NCBI GenBank assembly: GCA_015655975.1
Contig: DVEP01000024.1
Location: forward strand, 1-64,000
DNA: 64,000 nt
Source: Eubacterium sp.
Lineage (GTDB): Bacteria; Bacillota; Clostridia; Oscillospirales; Acutalibacteraceae
Reading direction: 5' to 3'
The notes below the pieces were generated by a model. That model ran no database searches. It was not told where the DNA came from and was given only the letters and a program-made list of their open reading frames with translations. Both the position numbers and the translations under genes were made by a program. Position 1 is the first letter of the stretch. Each line of letters begins with the position of its first letter. Below, piece by piece: positions 25,655-35,211 of this stretch.

Positions 25655-25676
25655 TTGTAAATCTTTTGTCTTTACA
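25655..25676. promoter_or_regulatory. TTGTAAA/CTTTACA dyad before the dcw promoter
   Basis: TGTAAA (25656-25661) and TTTACA (25671-25676), spacer 9 bp, ending next to the -35 box. A looser version of the dyads at ylxM (15470) and ftsZ (38711), whose TGTAAA/TTTACA arms are 10 bp apart. Confidence 0.35.
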
Positions 25677-25677
25677 C

Positions 25678-25707
25678 TTGACTTTGAAGTATATTATGCT
25701 TTATAAT
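25678..25707 (+). promoter_or_regulatory. Division/cell-wall cluster promoter
   Basis: TTGACT (25678-25683), 18 bp, TATAAT (25702-25707), about 133 bp before mraZ. The leader starts with a TGGGATG element (25716-25722) that may be one MraZ repeat, although a full series of TGGGN repeats is not evident. Confidence 0.7.
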
Positions 25708-25769
25708 TACAGCAGTGGGATGAAAGACCACAAAAGAGCAGAAAAGGAATGAAAATACCATAAGCTTTG

Positions 25770-25803
25770 CCCGAGTTTGAAAAAGAGAGAACTTCGGGTT
25801 TTT
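25770..25803 (+). terminator. Terminator-like hairpin in the mraZ leader
   Basis: CCCGA+GTT (25770-25777) pairs with AAC+TCGGG (25790-25798, one bulged T), followed by TTTTT. It sits between the promoter and mraZ, so it may act as an attenuator. Confidence 0.45.
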
Positions 25804-25840
25804 AGTGTTCTGAATCTGTATGAAAGGAGAGTGTGAATAT

Positions 25841-26302
25841 ATGTTTTTAGGTACAAACCACTTTACCATCGACTCAAAAGGCAGAGTGTCTGTTCCTGCG
25901 AAGTGGAGAAAACTGAACGAAGACGATGAGTTCGTCGGCTTTATAACACCTCCGGGTTTGACAAACTCTGAAAAAGTTTGTATGCATGTTTACACTCAAA
26001 ACGGATTCAGCAACTTTATGAATAAACTTCAAAGCGCAAAGTATTCCACTTCAAAAGCCGCTATGACTCAAATTTTAGATACTACACAGTATTTGAAAGT
26101 TGACTCACAGGGCAGAATTCTTCTTTCGGACGATGTCCGAAATGCCATAAATGTCAAGGATACAAATAATATTGTTTTGTACGGCAGTATGGACAAGTTT
26201 GAAATATGGAATGAAGACGACATAGTTTACGACCACAATGCCGCTGCACAAATTGTAGATGTTGCAGATGTGCTTGACCAACAGTTCGGCGGTGAAAACT
26301 AA
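25841..26302 (+). CDS. mraZ: Transcriptional regulator MraZ
   Basis: A 153-aa protein with two AbrB/MazE-like swapped-hairpin motifs: TNHFTIDSKGRVSVPAKWRK near the N-terminus, and QYLKVDSQGRILLSDDVR around residue 85. MraZ usually represses its own operon by binding repeats upstream of itself. The start ATG at 25841 is preceded at longer range by AAGGAGAG (25823-25830); an ATG at 25820 lacks a site. Its stop overlaps the rsmH start by one base (TAATG). Confidence 0.95.
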   Translation: MFLGTNHFTIDSKGRVSVPAKWRKLNEDDEFVGFITPPGLTNSEKVCMHVYTQNGFSNFMNKLQSAKYSTSKAAMTQILDTTQYLKVDSQGRILLSDDVRNAINVKDTNNIVLYGSMDKFEIWNEDDIVYDHNAAAQIVDVADVLDQQFGGEN

Positions 26303-27222
26303 TGGAATTTGTTCACAAAAGCGTATTGTTTCAAGAAACGATAGACGCGCTCAATTTGAAAGACGGTATGATTGTCGCTGACGGTACTTCGGGCGGAGGA
26401 GGCCATTCAAGCGCTATTGCCGAGAAAATAGGCAACGGCAGGCTTTTTTCAATAGACAGAGACCCTGACGCCGTAAAAGTTTTAAACGAGCGACTTTCAA
26501 GATTTAATAATGTAACTGTTGTAAACGACAGATTTTCAAATATAAAAAGCGTTCTGAAACAGTACAATCAAGAAAAAATGGATGCATTTCTGCTCGATTT
26601 GGGTGTTAGTTCTTTTCAGCTTGATAATGCCGAAAGAGGCTTCAGTTTCCATAACGACGCTCCGCTTGATATGAGAATGAGCAAATCGGGACTCAGCGCT
26701 TATGATGTTGTAAACACATATTCTGAACAGGAACTTGCCGATATAATTTTTAAATACGGCGAGGAAAAATTTGCAAGAAGAATAGCGGGAAATATCGTCA
26801 GACAAAGAGAAGAAAAACCTATAGAAACCACACTCGAACTTGTAGATATCATAAAGAAAAGTATGCCTATGAAAGCTATGCGAGATTCGCACCCGGCAAG
26901 GCGAACTTTTCAGGCAATAAGAATAGAAGTAAACGGCGAGTTGAAAGAACTTGAAAATGCACTTGACGACGCATTGGACTGTCTGTCTTCGGGAGGAAGA
27001 ATTGCAGTCATAACTTTTCATTCTTTGGAAGACAGAATTGTAAAAGAAAAGTTTGCTTCATGGACTAAAGGGTGCACTTGTCCGAAAGATTTTCCGATTT
27101 GCGTTTGCGGAAATAAACCGAAAGGCAAACTGCCTTTCAAATCAAAAACTCCGTCGGTAAAAGAACTCGAGGAAAACCCTCGTGCAAGGTCTTCCCGTCT
27201 CAGAGTTTTTGAAAAGTTTTAA
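26302..27222 (+). CDS. rsmH: 16S rRNA (cytosine1402-N4)-methyltransferase
   Basis: SAM-dependent methyltransferase acting on C1402 in the decoding centre of 16S rRNA. 306 aa. Seen: HKSVLFQETIDAL, SAM-binding DGTSGGGGHSSAI, DLGVSSFQLDNAERGFSF and, at the C-terminus, RIAVITFHSLEDRIVK with ENPRARSSRLRV. A Cys cluster (CTCPKDFPICVC) is typical of clostridial RsmH. Standard second gene of the cluster. Confidence 0.97.
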   Translation: MEFVHKSVLFQETIDALNLKDGMIVADGTSGGGGHSSAIAEKIGNGRLFSIDRDPDAVKVLNERLSRFNNVTVVNDRFSNIKSVLKQYNQEKMDAFLLDLGVSSFQLDNAERGFSFHNDAPLDMRMSKSGLSAYDVVNTYSEQELADIIFKYGEEKFARRIAGNIVRQREEKPIETTLELVDIIKKSMPMKAMRDSHPARRTFQAIRIEVNGELKELENALDDALDCLSSGGRIAVITFHSLEDRIVKEKFASWTKGCTCPKDFPICVCGNKPKGKLPFKSKTPSVKELEENPRARSSRLRVFEKF

Positions 27223-27253
27223 CGCAGTTTAATAATATAAAGGAAGGGTAAAA

Positions 27254-27787
27254 ATGACTAACAGCGGTGATTTCAGAAGATATGCAAACAACGGTGCTGC
27301 ATACGATTTGAGTTATTTTGAAGCACAAAGAAACGGTGCTGCAGTAAAAGAAAAAGAACAAAAAAGAAAAAACCGCTTTGAAGTAGTTCAACCCGGTAAA
27401 ATAACTTACGCTCAATTAAAGGCAGAGCAAAAAGAATGCACAAGATTTAATATGAAAGTAGTAGCAGTTTCTTTAATCTGCTTTTGCTTTCTTGCGGCTT
27501 CTGTTTTTCTGTTTGCGTATGTAAATCAGTTGACTCACGAAGTTTCTGCAATAGAAACAAAAATAGAAAATGCGCAGTCGGAAAACACAAGGCTCACAAG
27601 TGAACTTGACGCAATGGTTTCACTCAGCCAAATAGATGACTACGCAACAAACAAACTCGGTATGGTAAAGATGAAATCGAGCCAAATAAACTATATTGAT
27701 GTATCATCATTTAAAATGAACAGAGAGGGAAATTTTGAGACGCCTGAGCCTTCGGATATTTTGAAGAATAAACAGGTAATATCTTAA
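27254..27787 (+). CDS. ftsL: FtsL/DivIC-like division protein
   Basis: A 177-aa bitopic protein: cytoplasmic N-terminal region of about 70 residues rich in Lys/Arg/Gln, one TM at about 75-96 (VVAVSLICFCFLAASVFLF), then a coiled coil (VSAIETKIENAQSENTRLTSELDAM) ending in YATNKLGMVKM, the DivIC/FtsL-type end motif. FtsL bridges FtsQ/DivIB and the transpeptidase. Position between rsmH and the PBP fits ftsL. The long cytoplasmic part exceeds the usual 30-50 residues. Confidence 0.85.
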   Translation: MTNSGDFRRYANNGAAYDLSYFEAQRNGAAVKEKEQKRKNRFEVVQPGKITYAQLKAEQKECTRFNMKVVAVSLICFCFLAASVFLFAYVNQLTHEVSAIETKIENAQSENTRLTSELDAMVSLSQIDDYATNKLGMVKMKSSQINYIDVSSFKMNREGNFETPEPSDILKNKQVIS

Positions 27788-27807
27788 ATTAAATAGTAGT
27801 ATTATTA

Positions 27808-27836
27808 AGAGAGTTGGGGATTTTTCTTAACTCTCT
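27808..27836 (+). other. Intercistronic stem-loop between ftsL and the PBP gene
   Basis: AGAGAGTT (27808-27815) pairs with AACTCTCT (27829-27836). There is no T-run after it, so it is more likely an mRNA-processing or stability element than a terminator. The rest of the 116-bp spacer holds only the next gene's AAGGAG site. Confidence 0.4.
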
Positions 27837-27903
27837 CAAATCATATTATTAGGAATATAAAATTTGTCAAAAAAAGTAAAATTCAGCAGAAGGAGATGGA
27901 AAA

Positions 27904-30126
27904 ATGAAAAAAAGAATGTCGCAGTTAAGTTATAAAAGACTGCTCGCCCTTGTTCTTGTATTCGTTTTTTTGGGCTATGCCGTTGATATAGGCAGACTGT
28001 TCCATCTTCAAATCATTAAGGGAGACGAGTACGCTGAAAAAGCGCAGGCTCAGCAGTTAAGCGACACCGAAGTCAGCGCTATGCGAGGTACGATTTATGA
28101 CAGCGATATGAATGTCATAGCAAAGTCGGCTTCTGCTTGGCGTCTTTACATAGACCCGAAAGCTATCAGCGACGAAAACGAAAGAACTGTTTTAGTTGAC
28201 GGCCTGTCGGAAATTCTTGAATACGATGAAGAAGAAAAAGAGGAATTGACAGAAAAGTCAAAAAAAGACAACCGGTATCAGGTTGTAGAGAATAAAGTTG
28301 AGAACTCGGTTAAAGAAAAAATCAGTCAGTTTTCCTCTGAAAATAAATTGAAAAAAGCAATCGGTTTTGAAGAAACATCCAAAAGGTACTATCCATACAA
28401 CTCGTTTGCATCGTCTGTTATCGGATTCACAAACTATGACGGCGACGGTGTGTATGGTTTAGAGGCTTACTACAATGATGAGTTAAAAGGCAAAAACGGC
28501 AGAATCATTACTGCTAAAGACGCAAAATCAAACAAACTTCCGAACGACTATGCGACTTCTGTTGAGGCAGTTGACGGAAACAGTCTTGTACTGACACTCA
28601 ACCAAAACATTCAATACTATCTTGAAAAAGGTCTTTCAAGAACTATGGAAGAATATCAGTGTAAGGGCGCATACGGTGTTGTTATGGATGTTGAAACAGG
28701 AGCAGTTCTGGCAATGAGTTCAATGCCTGATTTTGACATCAATAATCCGTATGAAATAACTTACGAAAAAACGCAAAAACAAATAGACAAAATCAAAGAC
28801 GAAGAAAAAAAATCAAAGGCTTTGAAAAATGCGCAGGCAAATCAATGGGACAATTTCACGGTTTCAAGCGTTTATGAACCGGGTTCTGTTTACAAAGTGT
28901 TTATGAGTTGTGCGGCGCTTGAAGAAAATGTTGTTTCTCTTGATACTACATATAATTGCACGGGAAAAATAGTTGTTGAAGACAGAGTGATGAAGTGCCA
29001 CAATCACGCAGGCCACGGCACACAAAATCTCACGCAGGGTTTGGAAAACTCCTGCAACCCGTTTTTTGTAACAATAGGTAAAAAACTCGGTGCAAAAAAC
29101 TATTATAAATATTTTGAAGGTTTCGGTTTTACAAGAAAAACGGGAATAGATTTGCCGAGTGAGAACAATTCTATTTATGTAAGCGAAAAAACGCTGAATT
29201 CAAGCGTTGCTCTTGCATCTGCGTCTTTCGGTCAAACAAACAGTTTGACTCCTATTCAGGTTTGTTCTGCTTTGGCGGCAGTGGGAAACGACGGTGTTTT
29301 GATGCAACCGTATTTGGTGTCTTCAATTCTTGACCCTGACGGAAATACTGTTTCAAAAACGACGCCGAAGGAAGTAAGACAGGCAATCAGCAAGGAAACT
29401 TCGGAAAAAGTTTTGAAGATGATGAAAAGTGTTGTAGATAACGGTACAGGTAAAAATGCCTATGTGGCAGGTTACAGTGTAGGCGGTAAAACAGGTACAT
29501 CTACAAAACTCAGCGAATCAACGGAATCAAAATCAAAGTATCTCGTTTCTTTCGGTGCAGTCGCTCCGACAGATGACCCGAAAGTAGCAGTTCTTGTTTT
29601 GATAGATGAGCCGAATAAAGACTTGGGAGGCGGTGCTCTTTGTGCTCCGATTGCCGCAGAAGTCATTGAACAGGCTATGAAAGAATATGGAATTGAGCCC
29701 AAATATACTCAGGAAGAACTTAAAAAACTTTCTGTTAAAACGCCGTCTCTTACAGGTAAAAATATTAAAGACGCAATAGGCGAACTAAGTGCAAGCGGCT
29801 TTGATTATAAAATTGTCGGCGACGGAGATAAAGTAATTAAGCAATCTCCGGACGCGTCTTCAAAAATACCTAACGGCGCAACCGTCATTCTTTATACAAA
29901 GAATGAAACCAGTCAAAAGGTCAAAGTACCCGATTTTACAGGTTTGACCGTAAGTGAAGTAAACAAACTTGCCGCTAAAAACAATCTAAACATAGAGTTC
30001 AGCGGCAGTGGTTTAGACAGTGCAACTTCTGTTGCATACAGACAAAGTGAGGAAAAGGGAACTGAAAAAGAAATCGGTTCGGTTATTACAGTAACATTTA
30101 AGAGTAATGTTTCCGTACTCGATTAG
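27904..30126 (+). CDS. Class B penicillin-binding protein with two PASTA domains (FtsI/SpoVD type)
   Basis: A 740-aa septal D,D-transpeptidase. TM helix at about 13-30; a class B pedestal domain with RGTIYDSDMNVIA at 61-73; transpeptidase domain with active Ser328 in SVYK (328-331), SCN (383-385) and KTGT (529-532). Two PASTA domains fill about 603-665 and 668-735. It works with FtsW to make septal peptidoglycan. PASTA ends are found on both vegetative PBP2B/PBP2x proteins and the sporulation paralogue SpoVD; the position in the dcw cluster and lack of another PBP here leave both open. GAAGGAG site before the ATG. Confidence 0.94.
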   Translation: MKKRMSQLSYKRLLALVLVFVFLGYAVDIGRLFHLQIIKGDEYAEKAQAQQLSDTEVSAMRGTIYDSDMNVIAKSASAWRLYIDPKAISDENERTVLVDGLSEILEYDEEEKEELTEKSKKDNRYQVVENKVENSVKEKISQFSSENKLKKAIGFEETSKRYYPYNSFASSVIGFTNYDGDGVYGLEAYYNDELKGKNGRIITAKDAKSNKLPNDYATSVEAVDGNSLVLTLNQNIQYYLEKGLSRTMEEYQCKGAYGVVMDVETGAVLAMSSMPDFDINNPYEITYEKTQKQIDKIKDEEKKSKALKNAQANQWDNFTVSSVYEPGSVYKVFMSCAALEENVVSLDTTYNCTGKIVVEDRVMKCHNHAGHGTQNLTQGLENSCNPFFVTIGKKLGAKNYYKYFEGFGFTRKTGIDLPSENNSIYVSEKTLNSSVALASASFGQTNSLTPIQVCSALAAVGNDGVLMQPYLVSSILDPDGNTVSKTTPKEVRQAISKETSEKVLKMMKSVVDNGTGKNAYVAGYSVGGKTGTSTKLSESTESKSKYLVSFGAVAPTDDPKVAVLVLIDEPNKDLGGGALCAPIAAEVIEQAMKEYGIEPKYTQEELKKLSVKTPSLTGKNIKDAIGELSASGFDYKIVGDGDKVIKQSPDASSKIPNGATVILYTKNETSQKVKVPDFTGLTVSEVNKLAAKNNLNIEFSGSGLDSATSVAYRQSEEKGTEKEIGSVITVTFKSNVSVLD

Positions 30127-30156
30127 TTTGTTATACGAGTTTTAGGAGGAACAGAA

Positions 30157-31593
30157 ATGAAATTAAAAGAGTTGTTAAAAGACATAGTTGTGTTGAATGA
30201 GTATGACGGTAATATTGAAGTTAAAGATGTTACCGAAGATTCAAGACTTGTAAAAGAAGGCACAATGTTTGTTTGTATCAAGGGTGCGTCTTTTGACGGA
30301 CACAGCGTGGCAAAACAAATGCTCGGCGAGGGTGCGCCTGTCGTAGTTTGTGAAAGAGATTTAGGGCTTGAAAAACAGATTTTGGTAGAAAATTCAAGAG
30401 CAGCATATTCAAAAATTTGTTCAAACTATTTCAAAAATCCGTCAGAACACTTAAAACTTATTGGTTTGACAGGAACAAACGGCAAGACGACAACTACTTT
30501 TTTAATAAAACAAATACTTGAAAATACAGGGCACAAAGTCGGACTTATAGGCACTGTTCAAAATATGATCGGCGATGAAATATACCCTGCAAAATATACT
30601 ACTCCCGACGCCTATTCACTGCAAAAACTGTTTTCTCAAATGGTTGACGCAAATTGTGAGTATTGTGTAATGGAAGTTTCATCGCAGGCGCTTGCTCAGG
30701 GAAGAGTCAGCGGAATAAAATTTGAAATAGGCGCTTTTACAAACTTGACTCAAGACCATTTGGACTATCACAAGACTTGGGAAAACTATTTCAGTGCCAA
30801 AAGAAAACTGTTTGAACAAAGTAGAATTGCCGTTACAAATGCAGATGACAGCTACGGTCTTGAAATAGTAAACGGACTTGACTGCAAGGTTTACAGATAT
30901 GCGGTAAATACAAACAATGCTGAAAATGTTGCTAAAAATGTCAATTTCAAAAATAACGGCGTAGAGTACGAACTTGTTACACTCGACTCAATAGGCAGAG
31001 TTCACTGTCCCGTACCCGGAAGATTTTCAGTTTACAATTCTCTTTGCGCGGCGTCTGTTGCTTTGGCGCTCGGTATAGATTTCAAGTCTGTTTTGTCTGC
31101 TATTGCAAAGTCGGGCGGTGTAAAAGGCAGGATTGAAGTAGTCCCTACAAACAGAGATTTTACAGTCATCATCGACTACGCTCATTCTCCCGACGGACTT
31201 GAAAATATTATCTCATCTTTGAAAGAAATAGCAAAAGGAAGAGTGATTACTGTTTTCGGCTGCGGCGGCGACAGAGATAAGTCTAAAAGACCGCTTATGG
31301 GTAAAATTGCGGCTGAGTTGTCCGATTTTTGTGTTGTTACTTCCGACAATCCGAGAAGTGAAGACCCTATGAAAATAATAGACGATATAGTTGTCGGCAT
31401 GAAAAATATTTCTACTCCGTATGTTGTGGAAGAAAACAGAAAAGATGCTATAAAGTATGCTGTTGACCATGCTGAAAAAGATGACATCATTTTGCTTGCA
31501 GGCAAAGGACATGAAACATATCAGATTCTTCCGAGCGGTACAATACATTTTGACGAAAGGGAAGTAGTAGCCGAGATTTTAGAGGGCAAATAA
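30157..31593 (+). CDS. murE: UDP-MurNAc-L-Ala-D-Glu:meso-DAP ligase
   Basis: ATP-dependent ligase adding the third residue of the peptidoglycan stem. 478 aa. Seen: GLTGTNGKTTTTFLIKQIL, TTPDAYSLQ (UDP-substrate loop), MEVSSQAL, TNLTQDHLDYHKTWENYF with the carbamylated-Lys region, and VTSDNPRSEDP. The DNPR motif is the known determinant for meso-diaminopimelate rather than lysine, so the wall is expected to be DAP-type. 6 bp before murF. Confidence 0.97.
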   Translation: MKLKELLKDIVVLNEYDGNIEVKDVTEDSRLVKEGTMFVCIKGASFDGHSVAKQMLGEGAPVVVCERDLGLEKQILVENSRAAYSKICSNYFKNPSEHLKLIGLTGTNGKTTTTFLIKQILENTGHKVGLIGTVQNMIGDEIYPAKYTTPDAYSLQKLFSQMVDANCEYCVMEVSSQALAQGRVSGIKFEIGAFTNLTQDHLDYHKTWENYFSAKRKLFEQSRIAVTNADDSYGLEIVNGLDCKVYRYAVNTNNAENVAKNVNFKNNGVEYELVTLDSIGRVHCPVPGRFSVYNSLCAASVALALGIDFKSVLSAIAKSGGVKGRIEVVPTNRDFTVIIDYAHSPDGLENIISSLKEIAKGRVITVFGCGGDRDKSKRPLMGKIAAELSDFCVVTSDNPRSEDPMKIIDDIVVGMKNISTPYVVEENRKDAIKYAVDHAEKDDIILLAGKGHETYQILPSGTIHFDEREVVAEILEGK

Positions 31594-31599
31594 AAATAT

Positions 31600-32964
31600 A
31601 TGAAACTGTTAAAATTAAGTGAAATTGCAAACTTTTTAGATGCAAAAACAAACGGCGAAGCAGACATTACAAGCGTCGCGATAGATACGAGAAAAGTGAA
31701 AAAAGGCTCGCTTTTTATATGCATAAAAGGCGAAAGATTTGACGCTCACGATTTTGCAAAAGACGCTCAAAAAGCAGGCGCAAGCGCAGTTATGGCAGAA
31801 AAAGATGTAGATGTTTCCTGCCCTGTCATAGTTGTGGAAAATACAAAAGACGCTTTGCTTAAACTGTCGGGTTACTATCGTTCAAAGTTTGACATTCCTG
31901 TTGTAGCGTTGACAGGAAGTGTGGGTAAAACAACTACAAAAGATTTTACACATCTTGTTTTAAGCGCTGAATATAATTGTATAAAAACTCAGGGAAATCT
32001 CAATAATGAGATTGGAATGCCTCAAACTTTGTTCAGTATGGAAGAGGATACACAGGCGGCGGTTATTGAAATGGGTATGAACCATTTTGGTGAAATAAGC
32101 AATATGGTAAAAGAGGTAAAACCTACTGTCGCCATGATTACAAATATCGGTGTGTCTCATATAGAAAATTTAGGCTCAAGAGATGGCATATTAAAGGCGA
32201 AACTTGAAATTCTCGAAGGTTTGCCAAAACATTCTCCTCTTATATTAAACGGCGACAACGATTTGCTTAAAACTGTGAAAAACGCAGATTATAATATTGT
32301 GTTTGTCGGCATTGAAAATGAAGATTGTCAGTTCAGAGCAGTTGATATTTGCGAAAAAAATTTGAAAACATATTTTAAAATAAAATATAATGACCGTTTG
32401 GTAAGTGTTACTATACCCACAATAGGAATACATAATGTTTACAACGCACTGTTTGCTTTTGCGGCAGGTTTTTTTGCAGGTGTAAATGAACAAAGTTCAA
32501 TAAACGCTTTGGCAAATTACACTCCGTCGGGAATGAGACAAAAAATCGTGGATTTTGACGGCATTACCGTAATTGAAGATTGTTACAATGCTTCTCCGGA
32601 CTCTATGAATGCTGCAATTAAAACTTTGTTGTCCTTAAAAGCAAAAAAAAGAATTGCTGTTTTTGCCGATATGCTTGAACTCGGAGAGTCTTCAGATGAT
32701 TTACACTACGGCGTTGGTAAAACTGTTGCAGACAGCAATATAGACTTTTTGCTTTGCTACGGAGAAAAAGCAAAGTTTTTTTCAAAGGGCGCAATCGAAA
32801 ACAAAATGAAAAATGTTTTTCATTTTGATGATAAAAAACAACTTTGCGAAAAGTTGATGCAAATATGTGAAAAGGGCGACGCTGTTACTTTTAAAGGCTC
32901 GCGCGGTATGAAACTTGAGGAAGTAATCCAATCTTTTTATGAGAGGTGGAAAATAAATGAATAG
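31600..32964 (+). CDS. murF: UDP-MurNAc-tripeptide:D-Ala-D-Ala ligase
   Basis: Last cytoplasmic stem-peptide ligase, 454 aa. Seen: N-terminal UDP-binding domain with AIDTRKVKKGSLFICIKG, P-loop LTGSVGKTTTKDF, GNLNNEIGMP, EMGMNHFGEI, TNIGVSHIENLGSRD and DCYNASPDSM. It overlaps mraY by 8 nt. The P-loop has Ser-Val (GSVGKTT), usual for MurF. Confidence 0.97.
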   Translation: MKLLKLSEIANFLDAKTNGEADITSVAIDTRKVKKGSLFICIKGERFDAHDFAKDAQKAGASAVMAEKDVDVSCPVIVVENTKDALLKLSGYYRSKFDIPVVALTGSVGKTTTKDFTHLVLSAEYNCIKTQGNLNNEIGMPQTLFSMEEDTQAAVIEMGMNHFGEISNMVKEVKPTVAMITNIGVSHIENLGSRDGILKAKLEILEGLPKHSPLILNGDNDLLKTVKNADYNIVFVGIENEDCQFRAVDICEKNLKTYFKIKYNDRLVSVTIPTIGIHNVYNALFAFAAGFFAGVNEQSSINALANYTPSGMRQKIVDFDGITVIEDCYNASPDSMNAAIKTLLSLKAKKRIAVFADMLELGESSDDLHYGVGKTVADSNIDFLLCYGEKAKFFSKGAIENKMKNVFHFDDKKQLCEKLMQICEKGDAVTFKGSRGMKLEEVIQSFYERWKINE

Positions 32965-34009
32965 TACGGTAATAATTATAATAGCGTTGATAATTGCTTT
33001 CGGCGTTACTGCAAGTTTGGGATTTTTAATCATTCCTTGGCTTAGAAAACTGAAATTCGGTCAGACAATTCTTGATATCGGACCTTCTTGGCACAAGTCA
33101 AAGCAAGGCACACCAAATATGGGCGGCTTGATGTTCATTATAGGAATCATCGTTTCGTCTGTTGTTTCTCTTTTAATTTTTCACTTCAGCGGCGGAAAAT
33201 TAGAAAGCGCTTCAAGTAAATTTTCCGAAGGCTCGGACTTAGTGGCGCTTATAGCAGGTTTGCTTCTTGCGTTTGGCTGCGGAGTTATCGGTTTCTTAGA
33301 CGATTTTATTAAAATTAAACTTAAAAGAAATGAAGGACTTACACCGAAGCAAAAGTCAATAGGTCAGCTTGCAGTTACAGTTGCTTACCTTGCAACGCTT
33401 TGGCTTTCTCACAATACCTGGTGGTATATTCCTTTTGTGGGAAAAGTAGATATGAGCCATGGTTTCGGTGCAGTTTGCTTTTGGCTTGTAGGCATATTCA
33501 TCATTTACGGTTGTGTAAATTCAGTAAACCTGACAGACGGTATTGACGGTTTGTGTTCTTCCGTAACCGTAACCGTTGCAATAGCATTTATTGCAATGTC
33601 CGTCATTGCAGAGTTTTACGGACTTTCTATCATTGCAGCCGCTTTGCTCGGAGGTATGCTCGGTTTTCTTGTATGGAACTGGAACCCTGCAAAAACATTT
33701 ATGGGCGATACAGGTTCGCTTTTTCTCGGCGGTATTGTAGCAGCACTCGGATATGCTATTAGGTGTCCTTTATTGCTTTTGCCCATAGGTATTGTATATG
33801 TTTGTGAAACTATGAGCGATATAATTCAAATCGGATATTTCAAAATAACACACGGAAAAAGAGTTTTCAAAATGGCTCCTATACATCACCATTTTGAAAT
33901 GTGCGGTTGGAAAGAAAAGAAAATTTGCGTTATCTTCTCTTTGGTAAATGCCGTAGGCTGTGTTATCGGTGTTTTGCTCTATTATTATGGAGATTGTTTT
34001 ATTAAATAG
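32957..34009 (+). CDS. mraY: Phospho-MurNAc-pentapeptide transferase
   Basis: Ten-TM enzyme that makes lipid I from UDP-MurNAc-pentapeptide and undecaprenyl phosphate. 350 aa. Seen: KQGTPNMGGLMF, FLDDFIKIKLKRNEGLTPKQK (DD catalytic motif), NLTDGIDGL, WNWNPAKTFMGDTGSLFLGG and the cytosolic loop APIHHHFEMCGWKE. The start lies inside murF with GAGAGGTGG before it. In most clusters murD would come next; here ftsW follows after 23 bp. Confidence 0.97.
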   Translation: MNSTVIIIIALIIAFGVTASLGFLIIPWLRKLKFGQTILDIGPSWHKSKQGTPNMGGLMFIIGIIVSSVVSLLIFHFSGGKLESASSKFSEGSDLVALIAGLLLAFGCGVIGFLDDFIKIKLKRNEGLTPKQKSIGQLAVTVAYLATLWLSHNTWWYIPFVGKVDMSHGFGAVCFWLVGIFIIYGCVNSVNLTDGIDGLCSSVTVTVAIAFIAMSVIAEFYGLSIIAAALLGGMLGFLVWNWNPAKTFMGDTGSLFLGGIVAALGYAIRCPLLLLPIGIVYVCETMSDIIQIGYFKITHGKRVFKMAPIHHHFEMCGWKEKKICVIFSLVNAVGCVIGVLLYYYGDCFIK

Positions 34010-34032
34010 TAGAATTTTTAAGGAGTGTTTAT

Positions 34033-35202
34033 ATGAAACAAAACGGTAAACAAAGTGGCTCGAAATTTAAGAAGTCTTACATTGTGAATACCGGCAGTAT
34101 AGACATTCCTTTTTTTGTTCTTGTTGTAGCACTGTCTGTAATAGGACTGATAATGTTGTTGTCGTCAAGTTATGCTTACGCTTATTATAAATACGGCGAC
34201 AGTTTCTATTTTTTTAAAAGACAGTTGTTGTTTTTAGTTGCCGGATTTGTTGTAATGGTTTTGTTTTCTCGGCTGAATTATAAATGGCTGAAAGTAAACT
34301 TTATTTTGTGGCCCTTTGTAGCAGTTACTTTTTTACTGCTTGTTGTGGTGCTTTTCTATCACACAGATGTCGGCGATTTTAAAAGATGGATTCCGCTTGG
34401 ACCCATAACTCTTCAGCCGTCAGATATAGCAAAGTTTACCATTGTTGTTTTGTTGTCGTGGTATATTACAAAATACTATGATAAAATGAATAAAGTAACC
34501 TACGGCGTTTTGTATCCGCTTGCAATACTTGGTATATGCTGTGGTTTGGTAATGCTGGAACACCATATGTCCTGCACAATACTTTTATTCTTAATCGGTG
34601 CGTCGCTTTTATGGGTGGGAGGTTCTCCTGGTTGGCTGTTTGCACTCGGTCTCGGAACAGTGGTTTCGGGTGCGGTTGTAGTTATAGCAACCCCTCAAAT
34701 ATTGCCGGCTTATGTCCAGGAAAGAATAGCGGCGTGGCTTGATAAAAGTTACGAACCCACGGGCGCAAGATGGCAGACCAACAATTCGCTCTATGCAATA
34801 GGCTCAGGCGGGCTTTTCGGCGAGGGCTTGGGCAATTCAAAACAAAAGTTTTTATATGTGAGCGAGCCTCAAAACGACTTTATTTTTTCTATTGTCTGTG
34901 AAGAACTCGGTTTTATCGGCGCGGCGCTCATAATAGTTTTGTTTGCATTTCTTGTTTGGCGCGGTATGATTATTGCTATGAACTGCGAAGATAAGTTTGG
35001 TTCTTTTTTGGTAATAGGTATCATTTCGCAAGTCGGAATACAGGTCATTTTTAATATTTTGGTAGTTACGGATACAGTGCCGAATACAGGTATTGCACTG
35101 CCGTTTTTCAGTTACGGCGGTACGGCACTTTTAATGCTTTTAGGCGAAATGGGCGTCGTCTTGTCCGTGTCGCGACGAACGAAAGTGAAAAAGATAAATT
35201 GA
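34033..35202 (+). CDS. ftsW: Septal peptidoglycan polymerase FtsW
   Basis: SEDS-family glycosyltransferase, 389 aa with about ten TM helices. Seen: SSSYAYAYYKYGDSFYFFKRQ, KRWIPLGPITLQPSDIAKF, HHMSCTILLF, a large extracellular loop with SYEPTGARWQTNNSLYAIGSGGLFGEGLGNSKQKF and SEPQNDFIFSIVCEELGFIG, and the final GIALPFFSYGGTAL. SpoVE is a close sporulation paralogue that cannot be told apart here; the dcw setting favours FtsW. Confidence 0.95.
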   Translation: MKQNGKQSGSKFKKSYIVNTGSIDIPFFVLVVALSVIGLIMLLSSSYAYAYYKYGDSFYFFKRQLLFLVAGFVVMVLFSRLNYKWLKVNFILWPFVAVTFLLLVVVLFYHTDVGDFKRWIPLGPITLQPSDIAKFTIVVLLSWYITKYYDKMNKVTYGVLYPLAILGICCGLVMLEHHMSCTILLFLIGASLLWVGGSPGWLFALGLGTVVSGAVVVIATPQILPAYVQERIAAWLDKSYEPTGARWQTNNSLYAIGSGGLFGEGLGNSKQKFLYVSEPQNDFIFSIVCEELGFIGAALIIVLFAFLVWRGMIIAMNCEDKFGSFLVIGIISQVGIQVIFNILVVTDTVPNTGIALPFFSYGGTALLMLLGEMGVVLSVSRRTKVKKIN

Positions 35203-35211
35203 GGTGAAAAA

